A DNA stretch of 64,000 nt from Pomphorhynchus laevis. Lineage: Eukaryota; Acanthocephala; Palaeacanthocephala; Echinorhynchida; Pomphorhynchidae. Location: positions 124,001-188,000 of the forward strand of contig WNNJ02001809.1 in assembly GCA_012934845.2 (NCBI GenBank), read 5' to 3'. The position numbers and the translations under genes are program-made. The stretch's first letter is position 1. Every line of letters starts with the position of its first letter. Shown in pieces: positions 48,176 to 60,185 of this stretch. Under the pieces are notes generated by a model. It saw nothing but the letters and a program-made list of their open reading frames with translations, ran no database searches and was not told the DNA's origin.

Positions 48176-51100
48176 TATGAAGTACCCACTGGTCGTTTCG
48201 ATTTCCTGTGTGACATTATGAATAAAGGCGTTTCCGACACTTTGCTTAATTGTCTGAGGCTTACGCTCTTAACCAGATCGAATTGCTGTGCGGATCATCC
48301 TTAAACACTAGGCAGAGGTTGTTGCTGAATTGTCGATACACTCGTTGGATCCTTAACGGATACGGCAAGTATAATAGTAGTGCACGGATGTGCTGAGTAG
48401 ACAACGGTCCAGGATTTCTTTCGAAATACGGCATTTATACAAAATGATGTTGTTTGTTAGACTGGACTTTGATTCACGACTTTCAGTAACCATGTCACTT
48501 CTAGACGACCAATGAGTACCCGGCAACACTCGTCAGTAAAATGAAGTACTTACTGGCCGTTTCGGTTGCCTGTGTGACATTGTGAATAAAGGCGTTTACG
48601 ACACTGCTTAATTATCTGACGCTTACGCTCTTAACCAGATCGAATTGCGGTGCGGACCATCCTTAAACACTATGTAGAGGTTGTCGCTGAATTGTCGCTT
48701 CACTCGTTGGATCATTAATGGATACGGTATGTATAATAGTAGTGCACGGATGTGCTGAGTAGACAACGATTTAAGATTTCTTTGAAATACGGCATTTATA
48801 CAAAATGGTTTTGCTTGTTAGACTGGACTTTGATTCACGACTTTCAGTAACCATGTCACTTCTAGACGACGAATGAGTACCCAGCAACAGTCATTAGTAG
48901 AATGAAGTACTCACTGGCCGTTTCGGTTGCCTGTGTGACATTGTGAATAAAGGCGTTTCCGACACTTTGCTTAATTGTCTGAGGCTTACGCTCTTAACCA
49001 GATCGAATTGCTGTGCGGACCATCCTTAAACACTAGGCAGAGGTTGTTGCTGAATCGTTTCTTCACTCGTTGGATCCTTAATGGATACGGCAGGTATAAT
49101 AGTAGTGCACAGATGTGCTGAGTAGACAACGGTCCAGGATTTCTTTTGAAATACAGCATTTATACAAAATGGTGTTGCTCGTTAGACTGGACTTTGATTC
49201 ACGACTTTCAGTCAACATGGCACTTCTAGACGATCAATGAGTACCAGGCAATAAACATCAGTAGAATGAAGTACTCACTGGTCGTTTCGGTTGCCTGTGT
49301 GACATTGTGAATAAAGACGTTCCCGGCACTTTGGTTAATTGTCTGAGGCTTACGCTCTTAACCAGATCGAATTGCTGTGCGGATCATTCTTAAACACTAG
49401 GCAGAGGTTATTGCTGAATTGTCGTTGCACTCGTTGGATCCTTAATGGATACGGCATGTATAATAGTAGTGCACGGATGTGCTGAGTAGACAACGGTCCA
49501 GGATTTCTTACGAAATTCGGCATTTATACTAAATGGTGTTGCTTGATAGACTGGACTTCGATTTACGACTTTCAGTCACCATGTCACTTCAAGACGATCA
49601 ATGAATACCCGGCAACAAACATCATTAGAATAAAGTACTCACTGGTCGTTTCGGTTGCCTGTGTGACATTGTGAATAAAGGCGTTTCCAACACTTTGCTT
49701 AATTGTCTGATGCTTACGCTCTTAACCAGATCGAATTGCTGTGCAGACCATCCTTAAACACTAGGCAAAGGTTGCTGCTGAATTGTCGCTGTACTCGTTG
49801 GATCCTAAATGGATACGGCAGGTATAATAGTAGTGCACGGATGTGCTGAGTAGACAACGGTCCAGGATTTCTTACGAAATTCGGCATTTATACTAAATGG
49901 TGTTGCTTGATAGACTGGACTTCGATTCACGACTTTCAGTCACCATGTCACTTCTAGACGACCACTTCAGCATCGAAATAATGAGTACCCGGCAACACTC
50001 ATCAGTAGAATGAGGTACACACTGGTCGTTTCGGTTGCCTGTGTGACATTGTGAATAAAGGCGTTTCCGACACTTTGCTTAATTGTCTGAGGCTTACGCT
50101 CTTAACCAGATCGAATTGCTGTGCGGACCATCCTTAAACACTAGGCAGAGGTTGTTGCTGAATTGTCGCTTCACTCGTTGGATCCTTAATGGATACGGCA
50201 TGTATAATAGTAGTGCACGGATGTGCTGAGTAGACAACGGTCCAGGATTTCTTTCGAAATACGGCATTTATACAAAATGATGTTGCTTGTTAGACTGGAC
50301 TTTGATCCACGACATTCAGTCAACATGTCACTTCTAGACGACCAATGAGTACCCGACAACACTTATTAGTAGAATGAAGTACTCACTGGCCGTTTCGGTT
50401 GCCTGTGTGACATTGTGAATAAAGGCGTTTCCGACACTTTGCTTAATTGTCTGAGGCTTACGCTCTTAACCAGATCGAATTGCTGTGCGGACCATCCTTA
50501 AATACTAGGCAGAGGTTGTTGCCGAATTGTCGCTTCACTAGTTGGATCCTTAATGGATACGGCATGTATAATAGTAGTGCACCGATGTGCTGAGTAGACA
50601 ATGGTCCAGGATTTCTTTTGAAATACTGCATTGATACAAAATGGTGTTGCTTGTTAGACTGGACTTTGATCCACGACATTCAGTCAACATGTCACTTCTA
50701 GACGACCAATGAGTACCCGACAACACTTATTAGTAGAATGAAGTACTCACTGGCCGTTTCGGTTGCCTGTGTGACATTGTGAATAAAGGTGCTTCCGACA
50801 CTTTGCTGAATTGTCTGAGGCTTACGCTCTTAACCAAGATCGAATTGCTGTGCGGACCATCCTTAAACACTAGGCAGAGGTTGTTGCTGAATTGTCGCTT
50901 CACTCGTTGGATCCTTAATGGATACGGCAGGTATAATAGTAGTGCACGGATGTGTTGAGTAGACAACGGTCCTGGATTTCTATCGAATTACGGCATTTAT
51001 ACAAAATGGTGTTGCTCGTTAGACTGGACTTTGATTTACGACATTCAGTCAACATGTCACTTCTAGACGATCAAAGACTACCCGGCAACAAACATCAGTA

Positions 51101-51405
51101 GAATAAAGTACTCACTGGTCGTTTCGGTTGCCTGTGTGACATTGTAAATAAAGGCGTTTCCGGCACTTTGCTTAATTGTCTGAGGCTTACGCTCTTAACC
51201 AGATCGAATTGCTGTGCGAACCATTCTTAAACACTAGGCAGAGGTTATTGCTGAATTGTCGTTGCACTCGTTGGATCCATAATTGATGCGGCATGTATAA
51301 GAGTAGTGCCCGGATGTGCTGAGTAGGTAATTGTCCAGGATTTCTTTCGCGAAAGAAATCCTTGACAGTTGTCTACTCAGCACATCTACTCAGCATATAT
51401 CAGTT
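48176..51405. repeat. Satellite array 2, 362-365-bp unit, about 8.8 copies
   Basis: The landmark ttacgctctta recurs with spacings of 362, 362, 365, 364, 380, 364, 364 and 365 bp. The units are related to array 1 (31.6-33.8 kb) but lack a 16-bp block (acttcagcatcgaaat), except for one 380-bp unit at about 49.71-50.09 kb that has it and is almost identical to array-1 units. The hammerhead-like core is intact in few copies; most have changed CTGATGA (for example CTAATGA, CTGATGT). The array ends in a 36-bp imperfect snap-back of its own sequence at 51317-51387. Minus-strand frames (50458-50679, 50730-50966) are open only by virtue of the repeat. Confidence 0.95.
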
Positions 51406-51897
51406 AAATGTTGTAACCATATATTAAGCAATGTATATATTTATTTTGAAATCGCTTCGGTCCCTTTCTAGATCATTCATCAATGCTGTAGTACAATCTA
51501 CGATATCCTATTTTCCGCTATTTTTGAAGATAATAATTTTTAAAGTAAAGTATAAGTTATCTAGATTCACTTAGCTGATCTGATTATTTCAATACACACG
51601 TATTTGGATGCATCGAGTTATGCAAGTAGATTTACAGTTTAACTCGAAATGCCACCCTATAGTGAATTATTAATTCAAGAAAAACGTCCTTTTTAAATTA
51701 TATTATGTCTTTTCTGTGATATTTGCTCTGCAAACACCAGCAGCTCAAATACCGTACTGATTTACTGATTTAATATATGATGTCAGCCTTATTACGATTC
51801 ATTCTTAAAATTTATGTAAATATGACAGTTAAATGAAATTGAAATTGTTAGATATTTGTTAAATTACTTTCAAGGTTCTTTAAGAATATTGTTAAAA

Positions 51898-54800
51898 TTA
51901 ATCTTCGATATCAAGATCTTTGTTGCTGATACCTCGCTTTAGCTCTAAAAACACAAAGGAAGTAAATTAAACTTTTATGAAAGATCATTTATATATTTTT
52001 CTACAATGGCATTATTAAAATACAACTTTTATGTATTTTGAAAAGTTTCTATAAGGTTTAATTGTATAAATTTTATTTACTTATTATTCAAGTTAAACTT
52101 GAATAATTTCCAATTAAAGTTGGTTAATTCGATTATATTAAACTGTTATCGGAAATTAACAATTTAAAAGAAATGTAAAAATTTTAAATGCTATTTACAC
52201 AATAAAATTTACATTATTATGAATTTTTATTTTTAATTTACAGCGATGTAAGGCATGCTAAGTATATCCCATTAACATACAAATCCAAGCTTAGCATCTC
52301 TACAGTACAGAAATAACGTTTTTATCAATTTTCATCTTTACTAAATCAAGAAAAAAATAAATTAAAAATAAAAAAAATAAAATAAAATAAAAATAAAACA
52401 ATAAAAAACTTCTCAAAATAAATAAACAAATAAACTTGTGAAACAATAAATTAAAAATTATATTTTGCATGTGACCATTGCTTTTATTATTGAAATTTGG
52501 ATGACTTCATTCTGCACGATGCTTTAGTTTTATCTATAAGCTAACGGCAGTACGCTACATTTCATTTTTAATGAAATGTAGCGGACTGCTGTTAGCTTAT
52601 CGATAGGATTAAAACAACGTGCATGATGAATTCATCAAAATTAAAATTGTAACAATGACTGCACAGGTATATCAACTTAGCATTAATTTTTTTTAAATTC
52701 AGAAGCATCTGGTAGCTTAATTATCTTTGCGAAACCAGAATACGTAAAAAAGGTTTTTACAAATGAATTGTGTTAATTTTAATCATTCAATAAAAATACT
52801 TTCATTTTTTGTAATTATACCATATTTTAATTAGGTTTTATATTGATTTCGTATTTTTTAAATCATTAAAAAGCTAAAATGTAAAAATAGAGTCTTTATA
52901 TATTTTATAATTAAAGAATCATTAATTTTATTAAAATCCAGGAGCATCTGGTAATTTAACTAAACATCTACAAAATTATAACAATTGTATATCGTCGAGC
53001 CTAATAGTCTAACGTCACGATTCGTATCTAGCCCGGCGAGTTGTAATTACACGTGAAAAATTAATTTAATTGAATAAAATGGCAGTTTATACCGACATAA
53101 AGCTTGGATCACCAAAGTACTGGTGATAAATTCTTTTTATAAAGAAGTACTTCGCAGTTCTACGAGATTAGTAACTCATTTTAGTTATGAACTCCTTCTT
53201 GTTATTTACTTCATCATTATGATTTGTTTTAGTAATTTATTTGTTTAAGGACTATATATTGAAATTGGACCCTTTGCAAGGTCATATAGTTGATTCGTCC
53301 GAGGACTATCTTTATTCGAGAAACGTTGAAACTGTGAGGAAACCATTGGTTGAAGGTAGCAAAGAGGAGGTTAGCAACTAAGAACCTTATTGTAATTGAA
53401 TATAATTATTTAACTGAATAAAATAGCAGTCTTTAAAAGCAGACTGCCATGTTAGAAGTCTTCAAAAGGAACCGCTATGTTATCAGCGTTTAACCTTTAT
53501 TTCTCAACCCACCATTACAACGACGAATTCAGCTAGCTTTCCGGAGTTTTTCATATAGTCATTCATATTTGCGGATACCAAATCCGAACGCACTTGAGTG
53601 CATTTGAATGAAAATTCTGCTTATCGATATCATTTGGCTAACAAAAATGTTATTATTTCTTGATAGATAGATATATATTATTATCTCGACACGATCTAAA
53701 AATCTACAAGCAACTTAAATTTCAAAATAAAAATAATTTTGTTTCTTTTGATTAAATTGACCAACCTTGAAAGAGTATTACCATCACTAATACTTTACTG
53801 TTAAGTATCTGATCCGATTATTTGGAATTATCTAATTGCTCTTTAAAAAGACTGAAGTAAATGATCTGTAATTCCCTATTCTTTCATAACTCGTCCTTAG
53901 GCAATATTTTATCATACAAACTTTCCTGATGGCAACGGAAATACATAAAATTAAGAATTCTTTAATACAAGGGCGACATAAAGGTCGGCTGTTGTTCGTT
54001 TGTTGGTTTATAACATTTTTAGTAACATTTTTAAACAGTAAAATCACATAATATCACCGTAACTGCTAACTGACTAATTCAGAATTGCTCATTTCAACAA
54101 ATCAGACTGTTTTTGAGAGCATATGACAAATTTTCAAAGTAGCAATAGTGGCGTTTAAGGATCTTACCACAGGTCAAATTGTCTGTTGGACATGTCATTT
54201 TCATTTTAGGGATTTGCCATCATTCTAATCTAGATAATTGAGCCAGATAAATTTAATCAGTTTCTAATGGCAGGGAGCACGTAAAATTGTATATGAGTGC
54301 CTAGTTATCCGCGAACACGGGCTTATTATCCAGACTTTAATTCTATATGTGAGGTAGTATTATAAATTTAAAAACTAAATTTTATTTTCATTCTAATTAC
54401 AGATATTGTTTAGTATAATCTTAATTAAATTTATTTTTATTTACCCATTTCCGTTTCATTTTCAGATAATTGTCTACTAGCTCCTTCCTTGTACTTGAAT
54501 CGATTGAATAAATACACGACGATGACGAAACTAAAGAATCCTAAAATGAAATGTAAAACTTGATATTCCTTTTTATTTTGCGGTGTATTATACGTCCGGG
54601 TTAATAAACCCCGCGTTAATATATTATTGTATCATTGAAATTTTGATGATGTTTTCACCGAAATGTGAAACGTAGGTATTGGATTAGTAGCTGATGAGGT
54701 CCGCCAACACTGAAATGTAGGGTACTGATGTTGGCTTATAGGATTGAAGCAAAGTACAATGTAATCAAAAAATTAAAATTATAACAACGGCTACACAATT

Positions 54801-56811
54801 AAATTAACGATGACTAGTTTGAAAATTGCAATTAATTGCAAAAATAGGTAGGTTTTCAAATTGAAGGAAAATCCTTCCCCTACCAACGCAGATTTAATTT
54901 AAATCCAGAAATGATTTCAATTAAATTTGTAAAATGTAAGACGAAAGTATTTTATTAAATCTAATTGCCAATAAAAAACAGACTATTCGAGTTATCGTCA
55001 GTCAACATTAAAAGACCGAAACATGAAACGTAGGTATTGGATCAGTAGCAGTTGAGGTCCATCACTACTGAAATGTAGCGTGTTCTTATTGGTTTATAGA
55101 TAGGATTAAATCAACGTGCAGGATAAAAATAGTCGTCAAAATTTAAATAGTAATAATGACTGCAGAGATATATCAATTTAAAATTGGGACAGAAACTATA
55201 GATGACTAGTTTGAGCATATTCCAAAATATTGAAATTTTATTCGATTTTTTTAAAATATGCTTAAATTTATTGATACTATTTTAAGAATTTCGATATTAT
55301 TTCTAAGAGTTATATTTTTTAATACCTTTAAATTAATAAGATAATGTCTTTGATGAAAAATTATCACAAATGTTTAGAATTATAATAAAAATGTATTTAA
55401 ACAAAACATGTATTTGAATAAAATTGTATTTTGAATGAAATTAATAAATTATTTTTGCGCTATTAATATTTTTTAGATCGCTGAATTTAATGCCGAAGCC
55501 AAACTCCACATTTTCAGATCAATTTTACTTATAATTAATATTAAGTAAAAAAATGATTTGAAGTGATGTCCTTCTTTTTAAGAAATACATTTTAATAATG
55601 TATTTCTAAAACATTTAAATATAAAAATATAACAAATTTAAATATAAATGTTTCTTTGCGTAGATAAATTTATGAAATGTAAGACGAAAATTTTCCATTT
55701 AAAACTTAATGCCAATAAAAACAGACGAGTTGAGTGATCGTTAGTCCACAATAAAGGATCGTAACGTGAAACGTAGGTATTGGATCAGTAGCTGTTGAGG
55801 TCCATCACTACTGAAATGTAGCGTACTGCTGTTGGCAAATAGATAGAATTAAAGTAGCGTGCAGAATAAAAATAGTCATCAAAATTTAAATGGTAATGAT
55901 AATTTCAAAGCTATCAACTTAAAATTAGGAAACAAACTATAGATGACTAGTTTTTAATTGCAAAACTATGTAGGTTTTTAAATTGAAGATAGAACCTTTC
56001 TCTACAAACGCAGATTTAATTTAAAATCAGAAATGATTTCAATTTGCAAAATACAAGTTAGTTTTTCATTTAACCTAATTGTCAGTTACTTGATGAGGCG
56101 AGTAATCTTCAAGCAGTATTAAAAGGACCGAAACGTGAAGCGCAGGTATTGGACCTGTAGCTGATGAGGTCCACTAGTACTGATGACTTAAACATATAGG
56201 ATTGAAGCAACTAAATAAAAAATAGTCATCAAAATTTAAATTGTATGGTGTGATAGAATTACAATTGTATCATTCGTGTTTAAAGTTAACATAAATTATA
56301 TTGTTACGCACAAAAAAGTACGAAGATACTATAATCTTCGCATTACAAAAAAATCGTTGTGCGTCAAACTTCCTTATTGAACGCTTATCAAGGATTGAAG
56401 CAACTGAATAAAAAATAGTCATCAAAATTTAAATTATATGGTGTGATAGAATTACAATTGTATCATTCGTGTTTAAAGTTAACATAAATTATATTGTTAC
56501 ACACAAAAAAGTACGAAGATACTATAATCTTCGCATTACAAAAAAATCGTTGTGCGTCAAACTTCCTTATTGATCGCTTATCAAGGAAAATTAAAAAATA
56601 AAAAGTTATACATTTTTGTGAAAATTTGGCAGACTGATATATATGCAAAACTTCCTTATTGATCGCTTATCAAGGAAAATTAAAAAATAAAAAGTTATAC
56701 ATTTTTGTGAAAATTTGGCAGACTGATATATATGCAAAACTTCCTTATTGATCGCTTATCAAGGAAAATTAAAAAATAAAAAGTTATACATTTTTGTGAA
56801 AATTTGGCAGA

Positions 56812-56851
<40 letters not shown>

Positions 56852-57837
56852 ATAACTTCATATATATGAAGTTTTGTATATATATCAGTCTGCCAAATTT
56901 TCACAAAAATGTATAACTTTTTATTTTTTAATTTATATATATATCAGTTACGTGTCCGATGGAAATTTATTTTGAGATGTCCTATTTCTACTTAAATTTT
57001 AAAAGTTCGATTAAGTTTGACTTATCTGTAATGTGTGGATAAATCGGATTTTATAAAAATTATAAATTTCGTTCAACATATTCGTGAAAAATAATATTAG
57101 TTCATATTTTTAAATGCGAATAATATATTTTAGTAATAAACATTTTTTAGCTTTAATATTTCTAAATATTTTTTATTTCTAAATATTTTTTAGCAAAAAT
57201 ATTTCTTTTTGTATGTCGGCAATCATATTTCAAATTTTAATAAAATTATTATTTCTGTAAATTGCCATTTTAAAAGTAATTGAAATTTGCTAGAATAAAG
57301 ATGCATACCGATCGACGTTGTTAATCCAACTAGCCAATTAATTCCATATTCTTCGTGATGAGATTCGAATAGTGGTAGATACATATTTAAGTAAGATTTC
57401 ATATACAGCGTTGTAACGTTCTCTTTAAAATCATATCCAAAATTCATTTCAATGTTTTGGGTTAATTCCACAACTAATGTATACTGTCCATAAAACTTTT
57501 CGGTTATATTTCTTATCTCCAATTCAAATGTGCTCAAGCTTAAATTTATGCCGTTTACGCTTTCGGTTTCTGATACAACGTCTCCACCAGGAATTACCCA
57601 CTTCTTCGATTTGATCAGGTTAGATATATTATTTAGATTGTATGACCAAATAAGAAGATTTACATCACTACCTTTTGTGCAGTGATACATCCAAGGATAT
57701 CCATGTATTGGTGATTTAAGAAATCCATTAATATTAGGATCAACCTCGTATATTGGCCATTGATCACTTATGTTTTGGCTTAAGCAATATGATGCAGCAG
57801 AATTTATATAAAGCGCCAAAGTAATGATAAAATAAAG
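51898..57837 (-). CDS. Type I membrane protein with Ig-like ectodomain (3 exons; start exon not found)
   Basis: Exons on the minus strand: 57309-57837, 54445-54540 and 51898-51944, 672 nt in all, 224 codons with stop, every junction in phase with GT..AG. Exon 1 follows an acceptor (GTTGTTTAG) and begins with a hydrophobic segment ('LYFIITLALYINSAASYC'), the end of a signal peptide whose Met must be in an upstream exon. The ectodomain has an Ig V-like pattern: Cys53, Trp64, and 'FELEIRNITEKFYGQYTLVV' around residue 120, where the usual second Cys is replaced. There are five N-x-S/T sites. The exon 1-2 join creates the membrane span 'WLVGLTTSIGFFSFVIVVYL' (about residues 168-187), then a basic stop-transfer 'NRFKYK' and a 30-residue tail rich in Glu, Asp, Lys. 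The family is not recognised; a surface receptor or adhesion protein is plausible. Its introns hold the 54.6-56.3 kb repeat array. Confidence 0.6.
51950..54440. other. Intron of the membrane-protein gene
   Basis: About 2.5 kb of AT-rich DNA between the second and third exons. It holds the repeat fragment at 52500-52720 and, near 53290-53345, a Penelope-end-like stretch (GTCCGAGGAC followed by CGAGAAACGTT). No further exon could be identified; the open frame at 53832-54047 has no recognisable domain. Confidence 0.5.
52500..52720. repeat. Fragment of the hammerhead-family repeat, folded back
   Basis: Arms of about 30 bp (taagctaacggcagtacgct.. against its complement, two mismatches) lie at about 52541-52606. 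The right arm continues as the post-core part of the 54.6-56.3 kb repeat (GAAATGTAGCG.ACTGCTGTT.GC, then 'gataggattaaaacaacgtg' and 'aatgactgca'). The core CTGATGA itself is absent. Confidence 0.65.
54640..56300 (+). repeat. Tandem hammerhead-like repeats, about 365-bp unit
   Basis: Four cores at about 54657-54712, 55014-55060, 55756-55802 and 56122-56173 are spaced 359, 738 (two units) and 370 bp apart. Each reads (stem II arm) GAAAC-GTGAAACGTA-GGTATTGGATCAGTAG-CTGATGA-(stem II arm). The copy at 56.13 kb has GGACC against GGTCC, a perfect 5-bp stem II. Other copies have single changes in the core (for example GTAAC, CTGTTGA). Between cores the units share 'agatgactagttt', 'acgcagatttaattt' and 'aatgtaagacgaaa..'. 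The array lies in the first intron of the membrane-protein gene, on the opposite strand. Confidence 0.7.
56199..56560. repeat. Two-copy 192-bp tandem repeat
   Basis: The block beginning 'aggattgaagcaact.aata' and running through 'tacgaagatactataatctt' and 'gtgcgtcaaacttccttatt' is repeated at about 56199 and 56391 with few differences. Confidence 0.85.
56560..56940. repeat. Three 89-bp tandem units, then an inverted copy across a TA tract
   Basis: The unit starting 'acttccttattgatcgctta' recurs at 56561, 56650 and 56739. After a (TA)n tract at 56816-56848, the second half of the unit ('cagtctgccaaattttcaca' and onward) returns in inverted orientation at 56885-56935. The result is a long stem with TA-rich centre. 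Confidence 0.9.
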
Positions 57838-58612
57838 CTAAACAACATCAATTTCAATCATATAGACATCTTCGAAACTGAAAGGGTATTTAAATATTAA
57901 AAATAGATTTTTAAATCTTAGTTATTCTAACATAATGATGGAAGAAAGCTAAATAATAGCAATTTCAATTATATAAACATCTTCGAAATTGCATGGGTAG
58001 TAAAACAAAAATTAGATTCTTAAATTTTAGTTATTCTAAAACAATACTGGAAGAAAGCTAAACAATGTCAATTTCAATCATATAAACATCTTCGAAACTG
58101 CAAGGGTATTTAAACATTTAAAAATATATTCTTAAATTTTAGCTATTTTAAAATAATTCTGGAAGAAGGCTATACAATATCAGTTTCAATCATTTAAACA
58201 TATTCGAAACTGTATGAGTATTATAAAACATTTAAAAATATATTCTTAAATTTTAGTTATTCTAAAACAATGCTGAAAGAAAGCTAAACAACATCAATTT
58301 CAATCATATAGACATCTTCGAAACTAAAAGGGTATTTAAATATTAAAAATAGATTTTTAAATTTTAGTTATTCTAACATAATGATGGAAAAAACCTAAAT
58401 AATAGCAATTTAAATTATATAAACATCTTCGAAATTGCATGGGTAGTAAAACATTTAAAATTATTCTTAAATTTTAGTTATTCTAAAACAATGCTGGAAG
58501 AATGCTAAACAATATCAGTTTCAATCATTTAAACATATTCGAAACTGTATGAGTATTATAAAGCATTTAAAAATATATTCTTAAATTTTAGTTATTCTAT
58601 AATAAATGTGTT
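57838..58612. repeat. 111-bp tandem array, 7 units, containing copies of a splice acceptor
   Basis: The landmark ttcgaaa recurs at 57871, 57982, 58091, 58203, 58317, 58428 and 58539 (109-114 bp apart). Units 1/5, 2/6 and 4/7 are pairwise most alike, so there is a higher-order period. On the minus strand each unit ends in a version of GATGTTGTTTAGCTTT, the same sequence that forms the acceptor of exon 57309-57837. The array therefore abuts the exon and repeats its 3' splice site. A snap-back of 'aacacatttgca' words follows at 58615-58680. Confidence 0.85.
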
Positions 58613-59864
58613 TATCAAATACTTATTTGAAAAACACATTTGCAGTCATATTTATTGCAAAACACATTTGCAAATAAATATTAGAGTCAAATAAATGATT
58701 AAATATCATTTTAGATCATTTTTAAATCACTGGTGATCATTAAAGTCATTTTAATATTACTGATTTATTATAACAATGACTTTAATCATAATGCAAAATA
58801 TTGTTAATCTATATATAGAGCAGGAAGCAATGACAATTGATTTATTTTAATTAAACAATTGTAATGAGAACTATTCATGGAAAGGTCAGATATAAGAATC
58901 AAAAATGTACTCGTTTACATTTAGTCGACCACCATCGACAATATCAAATCATAATAATAAGGAATTTCTTAAATAATCTAAAAATCAAAATTAAATGGCT
59001 GATGTCGTCATTGCTAGAATTCAATTCAGAATGTAAACGAATGCCTTTTTAGATTTATAAATTCGATGGTAGAGTAGTTTGGGACATGTAACAGAATAGA
59101 ATTGAACAGTAAAGAGGACGATAATTATCAAGAAAAGGTAGGTTGAAAGTAATGGGTATGAAAAGTTATAAGGTGGAAAGCAACGATAAGAAGACGAATT
59201 TGAACACGACAATAAATTGTAGGCAAATCGAAAGAAGCAAGATGGTAGGATGTATGATCAAAACGACGAGGACGGAGGAGAATTCGGACGGCTGCGTTGA
59301 CGATGCGTTGTAGGGAAAGAAGAGTGGATGTAGGTGAAGGGAAAATTTTCCCTTTACAAGAAGGGAAATCGATCAATCTACGAATTTAAGGGAGGTTGCG
59401 GAGAATAAAGGTAGATAAGCCTACTTTATCCCGGACAAAATGATTAAGTAAAGTCGGTTGTCGAAATGAGAGCATAGGAAAACGAGATTATCCACGATAA
59501 GAATAATTGTAGAATTTAATGATACAAAGTGAGGTTCTAAGCCGATGCGACAAGGTAGAATCTACATAATTTTGGATTTATCAGAATTCAGAGAAAGGTG
59601 AAGGTACTAAAGATTATTGGAAATTGAGGAAAGACAGTTGGAAGCAGAAGCACTAAGATAATGAATACGATAAGCAGGTGAATGAGCATATATGAGAATG
59701 CCATCAGCATATTGCATAATATGGAAGTTAAATATATGAGAAATAGAAGACAAATCACCGAGAAGAGATCAAAACAAAGACCTAATACGAATCCTTGTGG
59801 AACACCGGACGGAATGTAATAAGGATTGGAAAGAGAAGAGTTAGAACAAACGAGAAAAGCACAG

Positions 59865-59866
59865 GT

Positions 59867-59935
<69 letters not shown>

Positions 59936-60185
59936 GAATAGTTGCTAGGTCACACGAGGTGACTTTCGCATTGAAAACCAGCTACAGAATTCTTCCTTCA
60001 TGATATCCAATTCCATACACCCTGACTACTAACGGCCACATTGCCACAGCCGTTTTCGTTTCGCCCGCTTTTTGCCACATGTTGGTAGCCCCGGGCTCAT
60101 CAGAAGGCTGACTACCAACTCTTCGCCTTTTGAAATTTGACTTATCCGAGATTTCTTTATATATATAAAGAAATCAAATCTAAAT
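59865..60185 (-). mobile_element. Small hammerhead-bearing insert with TA tract, nested in the L2-like LINE
   Basis: About 310 bp of unrelated DNA separate two LINE segments that are contiguous in the 43.7-kb copy. The insert has a (TA)n tract (59871-59932) at one end, a palindrome (gatttctttatatatataaagaaatc, 60157-60182) at the other, and about 220 bp of unique, G+C-richer sequence between. That unique part carries the ribozyme motif at 60015-60115. It encodes no protein, as expected of a retrozyme-like or other non-autonomous element; a Penelope-derived terminal fragment is the main alternative. Confidence 0.65.
60015..60115 (-). ncRNA. Hammerhead ribozyme, type I-like
   Basis: On the minus strand: core CTGATGA (60097-60103); stem II GCCCG (60092-60096) with CGGGC (60063-60067), 24-nt loop between; GAAAC (60058-60062); stem III containing AACGGC/GCCGTT, closed next to the core by AC/GT; a GTC triplet ending at 60024; then AGGGT, which pairs with GCCTT just before CTGATGA to form a 5-bp stem I (with G-U pairs). 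All three stems and the invariant core are present. Stem III has a small internal loop, so activity is not certain. Hammerheads of this kind are known in animal satellites, Penelope-like elements and retrozymes. Confidence 0.65.

Noticed and set aside
50458-50966. Minus-strand open frames of 73 and 78 codons in satellite array 2
   Set aside because: Frames recur with the satellite unit and are broken in most units; no evidence of coding selection.
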